Assembly: GCA_937872465.1 (NCBI GenBank)
Contig: CALMSR010000013.1
Span: forward strand, 1 to 44,762
From: an uncultured Paracoccaceae bacterium
Lineage (GTDB): Bacteria > Pseudomonadota > Alphaproteobacteria > Rhodobacterales > Rhodobacteraceae
DNA length: 44,762 nt
Reading direction: 5' to 3'
Each line of letters begins with the position of its first letter. Positions within the stretch are counted from its first letter, which is position 1. Below, piece by piece: positions 25,444 through 35,742 of this stretch. A model generated the notes under the pieces. It searched no databases, was not told the origin of the DNA, and was given only the letters and a program-made list of their open reading frames with translations. The position numbers were made by a program, and so were the translations under genes.

Positions 25444-26001
25444 ATGCTGGCACGGGTCGCGGCGGTCCTGATGATGCTGCCGGGGATGGCCCTGGCGACG
25501 CCCTGGGTCCTCGATCCCGAGACAAGGATCCTGGTGGATGTGGCCTGGCAGGGCTCGACCGTGGAGGTGCGCTTTCCCGCCCCGACCGGGGAGGTGGATT
25601 TCGACGAGACCCGGCCCGAGGCGGCTCGCGCCCGGATCCGCATCTCGACCCGCGAGGCCACCACCGGCCTCGCGCCGGTCGATGCGCTGGTGCGCAGCGC
25701 CGAATATCTCGACGCCGAGCGCTTTCCGCAGATCACCTTCAGCCTCGACCGGCTGGTGCAGACCTCGAAGCAGACGGCGCAGATCTTCGGCGAGATCACC
25801 CTGCGCGGCGTCACCCGCCCGGCGCGCTTCGAAGCCACGGTGATCCGCTACGGCCCCGACCCGGCCGATCCGAAGCGCTTCGAGGCGGGATTCGACCTGA
25901 CCGGCAGCATCGACCGCACCGAATTCGGCTCGACCGCCGGCCTGCCGGAGGTGGGCGCGGAGCTGCCCGTGCGCATCCGCCTGCTGATGACCTCGAAATG
26001 A
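25444..26001 (+). CDS. YceI-family periplasmic lipid-binding protein
   Basis: A 185-aa exported protein of the YceI/lipocalin-like family, whose relatives bind polyprenoids or quinone-like lipids. The signal peptide MLARVAAVLMMLPGMALA ends near residue 18. Beta strands follow, with VDVAWQGSTVEVRFPAPTGEVDFDE, SAEYLDAERFPQITFSL and GEITLRGVTRPARFEATV as the conserved core, and the closing IDRTEFGS. Start 25444 is preferred because GGGAGG lies 5 bases upstream; the ATG at 25423 would extend the signal. It is paired with a cytochrome b561 gene 21 bases downstream, a pairing often seen in proteobacteria. Confidence 0.92.
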   Translation: MLARVAAVLMMLPGMALATPWVLDPETRILVDVAWQGSTVEVRFPAPTGEVDFDETRPEAARARIRISTREATTGLAPVDALVRSAEYLDAERFPQITFSLDRLVQTSKQTAQIFGEITLRGVTRPARFEATVIRYGPDPADPKRFEAGFDLTGSIDRTEFGSTAGLPEVGAELPVRIRLLMTSK

Positions 26002-26022
26002 GCCCGGATTGAGGCGGCGCCC

Positions 26023-26595
26023 ATGCGGCTCGCGAATTCCGAGAGGAGCTGGGGCTGGGGCGCGCGGGTGCTGCACTGGACCATGGCGGCGCTCATTCTC
26101 TTCCAGCTCGCCCTCGGCCTGCGGATGACGGTGTTCACCGAGGATCTCCTCGCCCGCTTCGAGCTGACGCAGTGGCACAAGAGCTGGGGGAGCGTGATCT
26201 TCGCGCTCGCGCTGTTGCGCCTCGGCTGGCGCATCGCCAATCGCGCGAGCCCGCGGCTGCCGGCGGGCACGCCGCCTTGGCAGGTCCGGGCGGCCGGGGC
26301 GAGCCATGCCCTGCTCTATCTCCTGATGATCGCGCTGCCGCTCTCGGGCTGGGTCGCCGCCGCCGCCTCGCCGGTGCAGGACATGCTCGGCATCGAGAAC
26401 CGGGTGTTCGACTGGTTCTCCCTGCCCGACCCCTGGGTTCCGGGCGAGAAGACGGTGGCGGATGCGGCGGCGGCCTTCCACCGTTTCGCCGCGCTCGCGC
26501 TGGCGGGGCTTTTGGGCCTGCATGTCGCCGCAGCGCTCCGGCATCATTTTGTCGATCGCGACGACGTGCTCGCCCGCATGACCTTCGGCGGCTGA
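26023..26595 (+). CDS. Cytochrome b561-family membrane protein
   Basis: A 190-aa four-helix inner-membrane b-type cytochrome. Likely heme histidines are H18, H52, H153 and H167, arranged within hydrophobic helices (about 15-35, 50-70, 93-115, 150-172). The RVLHWTMAALIL and QWHKSWGSVIFALALLRLGWR motifs are family-typical. It probably passes electrons between the quinone pool and a partner; the nearby YceI protein is a plausible partner. It is convergent with the DUF2852 gene across a strong stem-loop. Confidence 0.93.
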   Translation: MRLANSERSWGWGARVLHWTMAALILFQLALGLRMTVFTEDLLARFELTQWHKSWGSVIFALALLRLGWRIANRASPRLPAGTPPWQVRAAGASHALLYLLMIALPLSGWVAAAASPVQDMLGIENRVFDWFSLPDPWVPGEKTVADAAAAFHRFAALALAGLLGLHVAAALRHHFVDRDDVLARMTFGG

Positions 26596-26620
26596 GCCGG
26601 GAACCAAGGCCCGGACGCGC

Positions 26621-26654
26621 CGCCGCCGCGCCCCTTTCGGGGAACGCGGCGGCG
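26621..26654. terminator. Strong stem-loop between convergent genes
   Basis: A 10-bp outer stem (26621-26630 with 26645-26654) and a 4-bp inner CCCC/GGGG stem, separated by a 2-base bulge on the right side, close over a TTTC loop. It serves both converging genes (cytochrome b561 and DUF2852). Confidence 0.65.
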
Positions 26655-26676
26655 GGAAGTGGCTGGCCGGGAGCCG

Positions 26677-27090
26677 TCAGCTGGCCTGCGGCGCCTGGCG
26701 GCTCGACATGAACTGGTCGAATTCGGCCTGGTCCTTCGCGGCGCGCAGCTGGTCGAGGAAAGCGGTGAAGGCGGCGCGCTCCTCCTCCAGGCGCTTTAGC
26801 GTCTCCTCGCGATAGGCGTCGAAGGCGGTGTTGCCGGTGCGCCCCATCCCATGGCGGTTGTGGCGGTGATGACGGCGTCCCCAGGAATTGCAGCTCATGC
26901 GTTTGCTCCAGATCACGTAGAAGAGAAGGGCGAGGCCGACCGGCCAGAAGAAGACGAAGCCGATCACGATCGCGATGATCCAGGCCGCCCTGCCCCGGTC
27001 GTCCATCCAGTCGCGGGACCGCTCGAGCGTCTCGCGGACGCGTCGGGGCCACTGACCCGCGGGCTCGGACCATTCGTTGGCAGTGTGCAT
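26677..27090 (-). CDS. DUF2852-family membrane protein
   Basis: A 137-aa protein of the DUF2852 type common in Rhodobacteraceae. A charged N-terminus with RDWMDDRGRAAWIIAIVIGFVFFWPVGLALLFYVIWSKRM gives one or two hydrophobic helices (about 35-62). A His/Arg-rich linker (RRHHRHNRHGMG) and a C-terminal coiled-coil-like NTAFDAYREETLKRLEEERAAFTAFLDQLRAAKDQAEFDQFM follow. The function is unknown. The AT-rich segment upstream (27106-27130) contains overlapping palindromes that may control it. Confidence 0.85.
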   Translation of the reverse strand: MHTANEWSEPAGQWPRRVRETLERSRDWMDDRGRAAWIIAIVIGFVFFWPVGLALLFYVIWSKRMSCNSWGRRHHRHNRHGMGRTGNTAFDAYREETLKRLEEERAAFTAFLDQLRAAKDQAEFDQFMSSRQAPQAS

Positions 27091-27105
27091 CAGCCGCTCC
27101 TTTCG

Positions 27106-27130
27106 ATGTTAATGTGAATAACATTTACAT
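27106..27130. promoter_or_regulatory. AT-rich overlapping palindromes upstream of DUF2852
   Basis: ATGTTA (27106-27111) and TAACAT (27119-27124) face each other around 7 bases. ATGTGAAT (27112-27119) and ATTTACAT (27123-27130) form a second near-palindrome with a 3-base centre. They stand out in otherwise GC-rich DNA, 16 bases before the DUF2852 ATG. The half-site AAATGTTAT, read on the minus strand, resembles zinc-uptake-regulator sites, but the spacing differs. Confidence 0.4.
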
Positions 27131-27178
27131 AGATGGAAAGCCGCCGCCCGGCGTCAAGTGAGCGGGGCGAAAAAGTTG

Positions 27179-27240
27179 CGGGGCGGGGCGGGCGCAACCC
27201 GGCGGTGCCCGCCGGGCGGGTGGGTGACGCCAGGAACGCC
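27179..27240. repeat. Dispersed GC-rich element, copy B
   Basis: Second copy of the element at 85-146, with the same 22-base exact core at 27199-27220 and the same 6-base spacer length. It lies between the divergent DUF2852 and methyltransferase genes. Confidence 0.6.
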
Positions 27241-27371
27241 CGGTACTCCGCCGACGCGTTCGCATCACCGGATGCGACCGCTCCGGGCCTCCCGAGGCAG
27301 CCGGTCGCGATTTGCGGGGATCGGTGGTACAATGCCGCGTTTCACAGGACTTGCGTCGGAGGCCCGTCGCC

Positions 27372-28241
27372 ATGGCACAGACATTGCGCGAACCGGAGAA
27401 CGAATTCGTCACCTTCTGGAACGATGTGCTCGTCCCGAAATTCGTGCGCTACAAGCATGTCCTCGTCGGCGGGCTCAGCCAGCACAGCGACGCGATCTTT
27501 CCCCGGCTCGAGGTCAATCCCGGCGAGCGGGTGCTGGATGCCGGCGCCGGATTCGGCGACACGGCGATCATGCTCGCCCGGAGGGTCGGGCCGAGCGGCC
27601 ATGTCACCGCCATGGATTGCTGCGACGCCTTCCTGGATTTCGGCCGCCGCGACGCCGCCGCCGCGGGCATCGCCAATATCGACTTCGTCGAGGCCGACGT
27701 GCAGACCGCGCCCTTCGCGGCGGACCGCGATCTCGTCTTCTCCCGCTTCGGCACGATGTTCTTCCAGAACCCGGTCGCGGCGATGCGGAACCTCGGCCGC
27801 GCCCTGAAGCCGGGCGGGCGCTTCACCATGATCGTCTGGCGCCGGATCGAGGACAATCCCTGGCTCGGCGCCGCCAAGGCCATCGCCCTGCGCCACCTGC
27901 CGCCCCCGGGCGAGGATGCCCAGACCTGCGGCCCGGGCCCCTTCTCGATGGCGAGCGAGGATCTGGTGCGCGCGCAGATGAAGGCGGTGGGCCTCGAGCG
28001 GGTGAGCTTCGAGCGGGTGGACGCGCCGGTGCGCATGGGGGATTCGATCGAGGATGCGATCGGCTTCCAGATGGCCCTCGGCCCCGCCGGCGAGGTGGTG
28101 CGGGAGGCCGGCGAGGTGCCAGACGCCAAGCGTGCCGCCATCGAGGCGGATCTGGCGGAGATGCTCGCGCCGCATGTCACCGCCGACGGGGTCTACATGG
28201 GGTCGAGCTCCTGGGTGGTCTCCGCCCGCAAGCCGCAGTGA
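27372..28241 (+). CDS. SAM-dependent class I methyltransferase
   Basis: A 289-aa methyltransferase. Motif I is VLDAGAGFGDTAIMLARRVG (about 51-70), motif II acidic AMDCCDAFL, then DFVEADVQTAPF and RDLVFSRFGTMFFQN, and the post-motif ALKPGGRFTMIVWR. The remaining C-terminal part is probably substrate-binding. The start at 27372 has CGGAGG about 9 bases upstream. A TACAAT -10-like hexamer at 27328-27333 precedes it, but I see no clear -35. The acceptor is unknown; ubiquinone/menaquinone-type and small-molecule methyltransferases share this layout. It is convergent with the TetR regulator, 10 bases apart. Confidence 0.9.
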   Translation: MAQTLREPENEFVTFWNDVLVPKFVRYKHVLVGGLSQHSDAIFPRLEVNPGERVLDAGAGFGDTAIMLARRVGPSGHVTAMDCCDAFLDFGRRDAAAAGIANIDFVEADVQTAPFAADRDLVFSRFGTMFFQNPVAAMRNLGRALKPGGRFTMIVWRRIEDNPWLGAAKAIALRHLPPPGEDAQTCGPGPFSMASEDLVRAQMKAVGLERVSFERVDAPVRMGDSIEDAIGFQMALGPAGEVVREAGEVPDAKRAAIEADLAEMLAPHVTADGVYMGSSSWVVSARKPQ

Positions 28242-28251
28242 GGTCCCTGCC

Positions 28252-28890
28252 TCAGTTGGGGATCAGCCCCAGCCCGCGCAGATAGATCGCCGTGCCGCTC
28301 TCCAGCATCTCTTCGGCGGAATAGGGCGCCCGCCCGCCGGGCCGCCCGCGCGCGAAGAGCTCCACCACCCCGTGGCTGAAGGCCCAGATGTGATTGGCGA
28401 CCATGGTCGCCGGCGGCCGCCGCTCGGCCGGCAGCCGCGCCGCCAGCTGCTCGGCGGCGCGGATCAGCACCGACATCGCCCGGTCGGCGGCCCGGGCGAG
28501 ATCGGGGTTGCCGGAGATCGCCACGCCGGATTCGAACATGGCGATGTAATGGCCGGGATAGGCGCGCGCGAAGGCGAGATAGGCCCGGCCGGTCGCAAGG
28601 AACGCGCTCAGCGCCGAGGGACGGCCGTCGTCATAGGCCCGCTCCATCTGCTCGGCGAAGAGCAGGAAGCCCTGCCGCGCCGCTTCCTCGATCAGATCCT
28701 CGCGCCCCTTGAAATGCCGGTAGGGGGCGGCGGGGCTGACCCCGGCGGCCCGGGCCGCCTCCGCCAGCGTGAAGCCGAGCGGCCCCTTCTCCTCGATCAG
28801 CCTCAGGGTCGCCTCGACGAGCGCCTCGCGAAGGTTGCCGTGGTGATAGGACTTTCGCGGCTCCGCGTCGGGATCGGACATCGGCAGCAT
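28252..28890 (-). CDS. TetR-family transcriptional regulator
   Basis: A 212-aa regulator. The N-terminal DNA-binding domain starts at YHHGNLREALVEATLRLIEEKG. It contains the helix-turn-helix LAEAARAAGVSPAAPYRHFKGREDLIEEAARQGF (about 41-74). The C-terminal ligand domain (about 80-212) is helical and not diagnostic. The start is 28890, with an alternative ATG at 28881; neither has a strong ribosome site. It may regulate the nearby methyltransferase, which it converges on, but the operator sites cannot be read. Confidence 0.9.
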   Translation of the reverse strand: MLPMSDPDAEPRKSYHHGNLREALVEATLRLIEEKGPLGFTLAEAARAAGVSPAAPYRHFKGREDLIEEAARQGFLLFAEQMERAYDDGRPSALSAFLATGRAYLAFARAYPGHYIAMFESGVAISGNPDLARAADRAMSVLIRAAEQLAARLPAERRPPATMVANHIWAFSHGVVELFARGRPGGRAPYSAEEMLESGTAIYLRGLGLIPN

Positions 28891-29058
28891 CTAGCCGCGC
28901 GAAGGGCGCCGATCAAGCCGGGAGATCCGGGCGCCTTTCGGGCCCTGTCCTGCCATTGGCCCCTCCGCCCGACCGAAGCTGCAGTCGCAGCACCAGGCTT
29001 CGGGACGGGCAAAAGCGCGCGGCCGGCGCCGCATGGCGAGGGAGGTGCTGCCTTCCTG

Positions 29059-29106
29059 CCGGTCGGGGATCGGGACGGGGCGGCCCCGGGCCGGCGCTGC
29101 CCGACC
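29059..29106 (-). terminator. Weak GC hairpin after the HPr gene
   Basis: GGTCGGG (29061-29067) pairs with CCCGACC (29100-29106), around a GC-rich 32-base loop with its own pairing. It lies about 60 bases past the HPr stop, so it could end the hprK-rapZ-EIIA-HPr operon. No other feature was found in 28891-29168. Confidence 0.3.
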
Positions 29107-29168
29107 GACACCGGCGGATCGGGCGGGGATCCTCGGCCTCGGGGCGCGGGGTGAGGGTTGGTCGCGGG

Positions 29169-29435
29169 TCAGAAGCCTTCGCCGAACCGGTCCGCCACCA
29201 GATCCCGCAGCGCATCGGCGAGGGCCTCGGCCTGGGAGCCCTCTACCAGGATCTCGATCGAGGTGCCGCGCGAGGCCGCGAGCATCATCAGCCCCATGAT
29301 GCTGTCGCCCGACACCTGCATGCCGTCGCGGCTGACGGTGGCGCGTGCATCGAAGCGCTCGACGGTCTCGACGAATCGTGCCGAGGCCCGCGCATGCAGC
29401 CCCTTCTCGTTGATGATATCGAGGGAGAAGCGCAT
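29169..29435 (-). CDS. Phosphocarrier protein HPr
   Basis: An 88-aa phosphotransferase carrier. The histidine that receives phosphate from Enzyme I is H14 in KGLHARA. The regulatory serine, substrate for HPr kinase, is S45 in GDSIMGLMMLAAS, so both phosphorylation sites are intact. This matches the HPr kinase gene 1.4 kb upstream in the same operon. The start at 29435 follows GGAGAGGGA. The operon has no sugar-specific EIIB/EIIC gene in this window, so the pathway is probably regulatory rather than a sugar transporter. Usually named ptsH or ptsO. Confidence 0.95.
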   Translation of the reverse strand: MRFSLDIINEKGLHARASARFVETVERFDARATVSRDGMQVSGDSIMGLMMLAASRGTSIEILVEGSQAEALADALRDLVADRFGEGF

Positions 29436-29457
29436 TCCCTCTCCGTGGCGGCCGGCG

Positions 29458-29871
29458 TCAGAGGGCGATCGGCGTCCAGTCCTCACCGAACCCGTCGATG
29501 CTGTTGATGTATTTGCGGCCCGCGGTCAAGGCGCTCACGATCGCCTCGTCGATCGGCATCCCCCGCGCCTTGGCGAGCTTGATCAGAAGCGGCAGGTTCA
29601 CCCCGTAGAGCACCTTGTGGTTGGCCTTCTTGCAGGCGCCCATCGCCAGGTTCGACGGCGTCGAGCCGAACATGTCGGTCACCACCACCACGCCGTCGCC
29701 GGTATCGACCCCTGCCACCGCGGCGTCGATGTCGGTCTGCTTGTTCCGGCAACTGTCCTCGGGCCCGATGGAGATCGCCGTGACGCCCGGCTGCCGGCCC
29801 ACCACATGCTCCATGGCCGCCAGGTATTCCCGGGCAAGGCCGCCATGTGCAACAATCACGATCCCGATCAC
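29458..29871 (-). CDS. PTS EIIA component, mannose (Man) family
   Basis: A 137-aa EIIA of the mannose family with the phosphorylated histidine H9 in IVIVAHGGLA and the conserved VVTDMFGSTPSNLA (about 63-76). The C-terminal half contains VLYGVNLPLLIKLAKARG, also conserved. It normally accepts phosphate from HPr. No matching EIIB/C/D is present, as in the regulatory PTS of alphaproteobacteria. The start overlaps the rapZ stop by 4 bases (ATGA). Confidence 0.93.
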   Translation of the reverse strand: MIGIVIVAHGGLAREYLAAMEHVVGRQPGVTAISIGPEDSCRNKQTDIDAAVAGVDTGDGVVVVTDMFGSTPSNLAMGACKKANHKVLYGVNLPLLIKLAKARGMPIDEAIVSALTAGRKYINSIDGFGEDWTPIAL

Positions 29872-30797
29872 GCCAACCCCACTCCCGCACCCACGGGCGC
29901 TTCAGCCGACGCGGATGACAGGTCCCGGTGCCGAGTTGACACCCGCCAACCTTCCTCCGCAAGCGTTTTTGCGATCGCCTCGACCAGAACCACCGAGCGG
30001 TGCCTGCCGCCGGTGCATCCCAGCCCGAGGCCGAAATAGCTCTTGCCCTCCGCCCGATAGGCCGGGAGCAGGAAGCCCAGGAAATCCATCAGCCGCGCGA
30101 CGAAGGGCGCATAGGCCGGGTCGGCCCGCACGAAGGCGGCCACTTCCGGGTCCCGGCCGTCCTTCGGCCGAAGTGCCGCCTCCCAATGCGGGTTCTTCAG
30201 GAAGCGCACGTCGACGATCATGTCGACCCCGCGCGGAATGCCGCGCTTGTAGGAGAAGGAATGCAGCGTGACCGCCAAGTCGCCCTGCGGCTCCTCGGTG
30301 GCGAAATGCCGCGCGATCTCGGCGCGCAGGTCGTGCGGGGTCATCGCGCTGGTGTCGATCAGGATGTCGGCGCGGGCACGCAGCGGCGCGAGCAGCGCCG
30401 TCTCGCGACCGATGCCCACCAGCGGCGTCTCGTGCGGGCTCAGCGGATGCCGGCGCCGGGTCTCGCTGAAGCGGCGGATCAGCGTGCTCGCGTCGCAATC
30501 GAGATAGACCAGCACCGGATCCCGCCCCGTGGCGGCGCCGACATCGGCGATATGCCCGATCAGGCGCTCCACGTCGAATTCCCGGTTGCGCGGATCGATC
30601 CCGACCACCACCGGATGCTCGATCGGCGGGCCGGCGAAGAGCCGCGGGAACAGCGAGAGCGGCAGGTTGTCGATGGCCTCGAAGCCCTGGTCCTCCAGCG
30701 CGCGGATCGCGGTCGACCGGCCGGAGCCCGAGGGTCCGGAGACGATCACTATATCCTGCCCCGATCCGGGGCTTCCCGTTTCGGTCACGGTAAGCAT
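29868..30797 (-). CDS. rapZ: RNase adapter / nucleotide-binding protein RapZ
   Basis: A 309-aa P-loop protein of the RapZ/YvcJ family. The Walker A is GPSGSGRST (about 20-28). Then come NLPLSLFPRL, VYLDCDASTLIRRFSETRRRHPL, HSFSYKRGIPRGVDMIVDVRFL (the glucosamine-phosphate-binding side in enteric RapZ), and a C-terminal GLGLGCTGGRHRSVVLVE. The family includes the adapter that controls glmS through small RNAs in enterics. Whether this activity exists in alphaproteobacteria is not known. It overlaps the EIIA start. Confidence 0.95.
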   Translation of the reverse strand: MLTVTETGSPGSGQDIVIVSGPSGSGRSTAIRALEDQGFEAIDNLPLSLFPRLFAGPPIEHPVVVGIDPRNREFDVERLIGHIADVGAATGRDPVLVYLDCDASTLIRRFSETRRRHPLSPHETPLVGIGRETALLAPLRARADILIDTSAMTPHDLRAEIARHFATEEPQGDLAVTLHSFSYKRGIPRGVDMIVDVRFLKNPHWEAALRPKDGRDPEVAAFVRADPAYAPFVARLMDFLGFLLPAYRAEGKSYFGLGLGCTGGRHRSVVLVEAIAKTLAEEGWRVSTRHRDLSSASAEAPVGAGVGLA

Positions 30798-30825
30798 GCC
30801 GCCGAATGTACTGCCCGAAGACGCC

Positions 30826-31278
30826 TCAAGCCGGGCTTGGCTGGAAGTTATCGAGTAGAATCGTCAAGATAGCGTCTAGATTTGGCACGTCCCGGCCGGA
30901 AATCAATCTTACATTCCTTCCCAGATACGTGATCCGGTCACACTGTGGCATTCGCGCCGCCGGCGCGCGGTCGAGATCGACGGCGAGGACCACCTCCGCC
31001 GCCGCCTCCGCCGGAGCCCGGAGCAGCCCAACGCCCCGCGCCTCGATGAGGCCCGCGATCGCTTCCGGCGCCCATGCCTCCAGCCGGCCGTCGCGGATCC
31101 CGATCATGACCCGGTCGTCCGCGATCAGCCCCGCGCCGAGCGCCATCATGCGCAGCGCGAGCCCCGACTTGCCCGATCCGGAGGCCCCGAGAATCAGCAC
31201 GCAGCGCCCGCCGCGCGCGACCGCGCTCGCATGGAGGATCGGCGGGGCCTCGCCGTCCATGCCGCTGCCACCGGTCAT
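30826..31278 (-). CDS. hprK: HPr kinase/phosphorylase, short alphaproteobacterial type
   Basis: A 150-aa protein equal to the C-terminal catalytic half of Gram-positive HprK. Walker A is GASGSGKS (31-38), then LIADDRV (52-58) and a GLIEARGVGLL signature near 79-89. It presumably phosphorylates HPr at Ser45. The start is uncertain: ATG 31278 is chosen, ATG 31260 or TTG 31326 are possible. In many Rhizobiales and Rhodobacterales hprK follows the ChvI/ChvG two-component genes, which are absent here. The gene is instead divergent from pckA across 264 bases. Confidence 0.88.
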   Translation of the reverse strand: MTGGSGMDGEAPPILHASAVARGGRCVLILGASGSGKSGLALRMMALGAGLIADDRVMIGIRDGRLEAWAPEAIAGLIEARGVGLLRAPAEAAAEVVLAVDLDRAPAARMPQCDRITYLGRNVRLISGRDVPNLDAILTILLDNFQPSPA

Positions 31279-31542
31279 GCGGCCGCCCGAGCGGGGTCGC
31301 TTTCGCTTCCCCAGATGTGAAAGCAAGCGAACACCGACTTCAACATCGGAGCACAGCGCGACCCAAGAATCGCCTCCCCCTGGCCGGCATTAACGCTATC
31401 TCCACCATGAATGCATCCGCGGACATGGTATAGACATGCTTGGGCCGATATCCCCTCGGGACCGGCTCCGGAAGACGAGTGGATGGGTTTCGACCCCGAC
31501 TGCACGAGGCGCAGGGGGTCTCGACGGAGTACGGGGCGGGAC

Positions 31543-33148
<1,606 letters not shown>

Positions 33149-33162
<14 letters not shown>

Positions 33163-34705
33163 CCGGCGGGACCGCGCCCCCGGGCGCGGTCCAGAGCCCG
33201 TAATCCTCGTCTCGGAACGCGATCACCTCCGCAGGCTCCGCCTGCGGATGCGCCCGGTCGAGCGGCGCGATCAGCACCGCGCCGGGCGTCGCCGCGAGCC
33301 AGGCCTCCGCCGCGGCGAGATCGCCGATCGCGACGACCGGGTTGCGCAGGCGCCCGGCAAAGCTGAACTCGCCCTGATAGGATCGGCCGAGAACGGCGAT
33401 GCCCGCGCCGTCGTGCGGTGCGATCGCCGCAGCCAGGGGCTCGGGATCCTGGATGCTTCCCGCGGCGCTCAAGAGGAACAGGGCATCGGCCGCCAGGGCG
33501 AAGCCGAACCCCAGCGCGGCCAGCCGCACCCCGCGCAGCCGCAAGGCCGCCGCCGCCAGGGCGAGGAAGAGCAGCCCGGCCACCGCGACCCCCCAGCCCG
33601 GCACCGCCTGCCGCGCGAGGTTCGGATCCGGCGCCCAGCCGGTGGCGAGCGCCAGCAGGAAGGCACCCACCAGCGCCGGAACCACCGCCGCCGGGCGCGC
33701 CCGCCATGGCGCGCGACCCATCGCCCGCGCCACGACCAGCGCCGCCGCCGGCATCGTCGGCAAGAGGTAATGCACCTGCTTGCCCTCGATAAGGCTGAAG
33801 ATCACCAGCGCCGATCCCGCCCAGATGGCGCAGAGCCGCAGCCCGCGCTCGCCGCGCAGCTCGAGCCGGCGCAGCGCCGACCAGAGCGGGCCCGACCAGA
33901 TCCAGGGCCAGAGCACCAGCGGCAGCATCGCGAGGAAGAACCACCAGGGCCGCCCGTGCCCGAAGGAGCCGGAGATCCGGCCCGCGCTCTGGGTCCAGAG
34001 CACCGCCTCGCGGTATTCCGCTCCGCCGGCCAGCAGCGCCGGCACCAGCCAGAGCCCGATCAGCAGGAGCCCGACCGCGAGCGAGTGGCCGAGCCCGCCC
34101 AGCATCGGCCCCGGCCGCGTCCCGGCCCAGAGAGGCATGGAGAGCGCCACCGGCAGCAGATGCACCAGGATCACCGGACCCTTGGCGAAGCCGCCCAGCG
34201 CCAGAGCAGCGCCGAAGCCGATCCAGCCGCGCCGCGACCCGCCCGAGACGACCAGCACCAGCACCCCGAGCAGCACCGCGAAGGCCAGCAGCCCGTCGAA
34301 CATCGTCAGCCCGGCGTAGATCGCGAAGAAACCGAAGCCCGCCAGCACCAGCGCCGCCCGGCCGCCGATCCCCGGCTCGCCCGGCCAGAGCCGCCGCGCG
34401 AGGACCGCGGTGCCCGCGATGGTCGCCATGCCGAAGGCGGGCCCGACCAGCCGCGCGGCGGTCTCCGACACGCCGAAGGCCGCCCAGGTCAGGTCGATCA
34501 GCCAGAAGAGCAGCGGCGGCTTGTGGGAATAGATCGCGCCGTTGAGATGCGGCACCAGCCAGTCGCCGCCGAGATGCATCTCCCAGGCGACGGCGAGATA
34601 GCGCGTCTCGTCCACCGGCAGCAGCGGCCGCATCCAGATGCCGGCGAGGGAAACCAACCCGAAGGCGGCCATCGCGATGGCCGTGCCGGCCCGTTCGAGG
34701 ATCAT
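33149..34705 (-). CDS. Multi-pass glycosyltransferase, family 39/ArnT-like
   Basis: A 518-aa membrane glycosyltransferase. The N-terminal periplasmic loop contains [16 protein letters not shown] (about 29-44), the acidic D-E pair of the GT39/GT83 (ArnT-like) family, and [13 protein letters not shown]. Around ten to eleven hydrophobic helices follow, then a C-terminal soluble part (about 420-518). It probably uses a lipid-linked sugar or aminosugar to modify a lipid or protein in the periplasm; the acceptor is unknown. The ATG at 34705 gives a normal start. The 3' end overlaps pckA by 14 bases, tail to tail. Confidence 0.87.
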
Positions 34706-34790
34706 GCTGCCACCCCGGTCCCTCTGCGCGGCGGCCGCAAGCCGCCCGGTGCTGCATTGCGCAAAGCCCGGGCGAGGGCAAGCGCCGCGC

Positions 34791-35570
34791 TCAGCCGAAT
34801 ACGGCGCGGCGCAGCAGGTTCAGACCGGCGATGATCAGCACCGCCAGCGTAGCCTTGCGGAACTTCTCCTGGTCCAGCCGATCCTGCACCAGGTAGCCGG
34901 CGAACATCGCCGCCATGGTCGGCAGCACCAGCCAGGCCGATGCCGGCAGGGTCTGCGCGTTCAGCACCCCGGAGCGAAGATGCGCGCCGATCAGCACGAT
35001 CGAGCCGAGCAGGAAGCTCAGGGACTGCGCCCGCACCATGGCGACCTTGGGCACCCCGGAGGCCAGCAGATACATCACCACCGGCGGCCCCCAGATGCCC
35101 GAGAGGCCGCCGAAGACCCCGCCGACCAGCGCCACGGCCGTCTCCACCCGGCCCCGGTTCCGCCCCGAGAAGCGCAGCCGCAGCCCCCCGAGCTGGCTCA
35201 GCCCGAAGGCGGTGATGAAGACCCCGAGCACCCCGAAGAGCCAGGCCTCCGGCAGCCGCACCACCAGCTGCGCCGAAATGCCGATCGTCACGACCAGAAC
35301 CAGGTTCAGCCGCCAGAACTCCTTGAGACTGCCCCAGGCGGCCATGGCGCCGTTGCGCAGCGACTGGAAGGTGTTGGAGACCAGGGTCGGCACGATCAGC
35401 AGCGCGACCGCCACCTCGTAGGGCAGGAAGGATCCGTTGACGCTCAGGGCGACCATCGGCAGGGCGAAGCCGACGACCCCCTTGACGAAGCCCCCCGTCA
35501 GAAACCCCAGCACCGCCCCGAGCACGGCCAGCCAGCCGAATTCGGCCACGAAACCGCCAAGACCCGCCAT
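34791..35570 (-). CDS. Sulfite exporter TauE/SafE-family permease
   Basis: A 259-aa membrane protein with about eight hydrophobic segments in two homologous halves. Each half opens with a GFxxGxVxGxxGxA-type motif (LGFLTGGFVKGVVGFALPMVAL, 21-42, and GGVFGGLSGIWGPPVVMYLLA, about 151-171), the hallmark of the TauE/SafE family. Transport of a sulfur-containing or organic anion is the family theme; the actual substrate is unknown. It is divergent from the methylsuccinyl-CoA dehydrogenase gene across a 172-base region. Confidence 0.92.
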   Translation of the reverse strand: MAGLGGFVAEFGWLAVLGAVLGFLTGGFVKGVVGFALPMVALSVNGSFLPYEVAVALLIVPTLVSNTFQSLRNGAMAAWGSLKEFWRLNLVLVVTIGISAQLVVRLPEAWLFGVLGVFITAFGLSQLGGLRLRFSGRNRGRVETAVALVGGVFGGLSGIWGPPVVMYLLASGVPKVAMVRAQSLSFLLGSIVLIGAHLRSGVLNAQTLPASAWLVLPTMAAMFAGYLVQDRLDQEKFRKATLAVLIIAGLNLLRRAVFG

Positions 35571-35645
35571 GTTCCGCCTTTCCGCGCCGCCGGCCGCTCA
35601 TGACAGGGCCGCCGCCCCTGTGCAAGCCGCCGGCGCGCCGGGCGA

Positions 35646-35674
35646 TTGACCCCCGGCCGCAACGGCCCTAGCCT
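35646..35674 (+). promoter_or_regulatory. Putative sigma-70 promoter of methylsuccinyl-CoA dehydrogenase
   Basis: TTGACC (35646-35651), a 17-base spacer, TAGCCT (35669-35674). It lies 68 bases before the ATG. Confidence 0.45.
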
Positions 35675-35742
35675 CTGAGCAGTCGCAACATTCGATTCCG
35701 CGCTGCACAAGCGGCAGCGTCGCCAGGGCGCGAGGCAGACCC

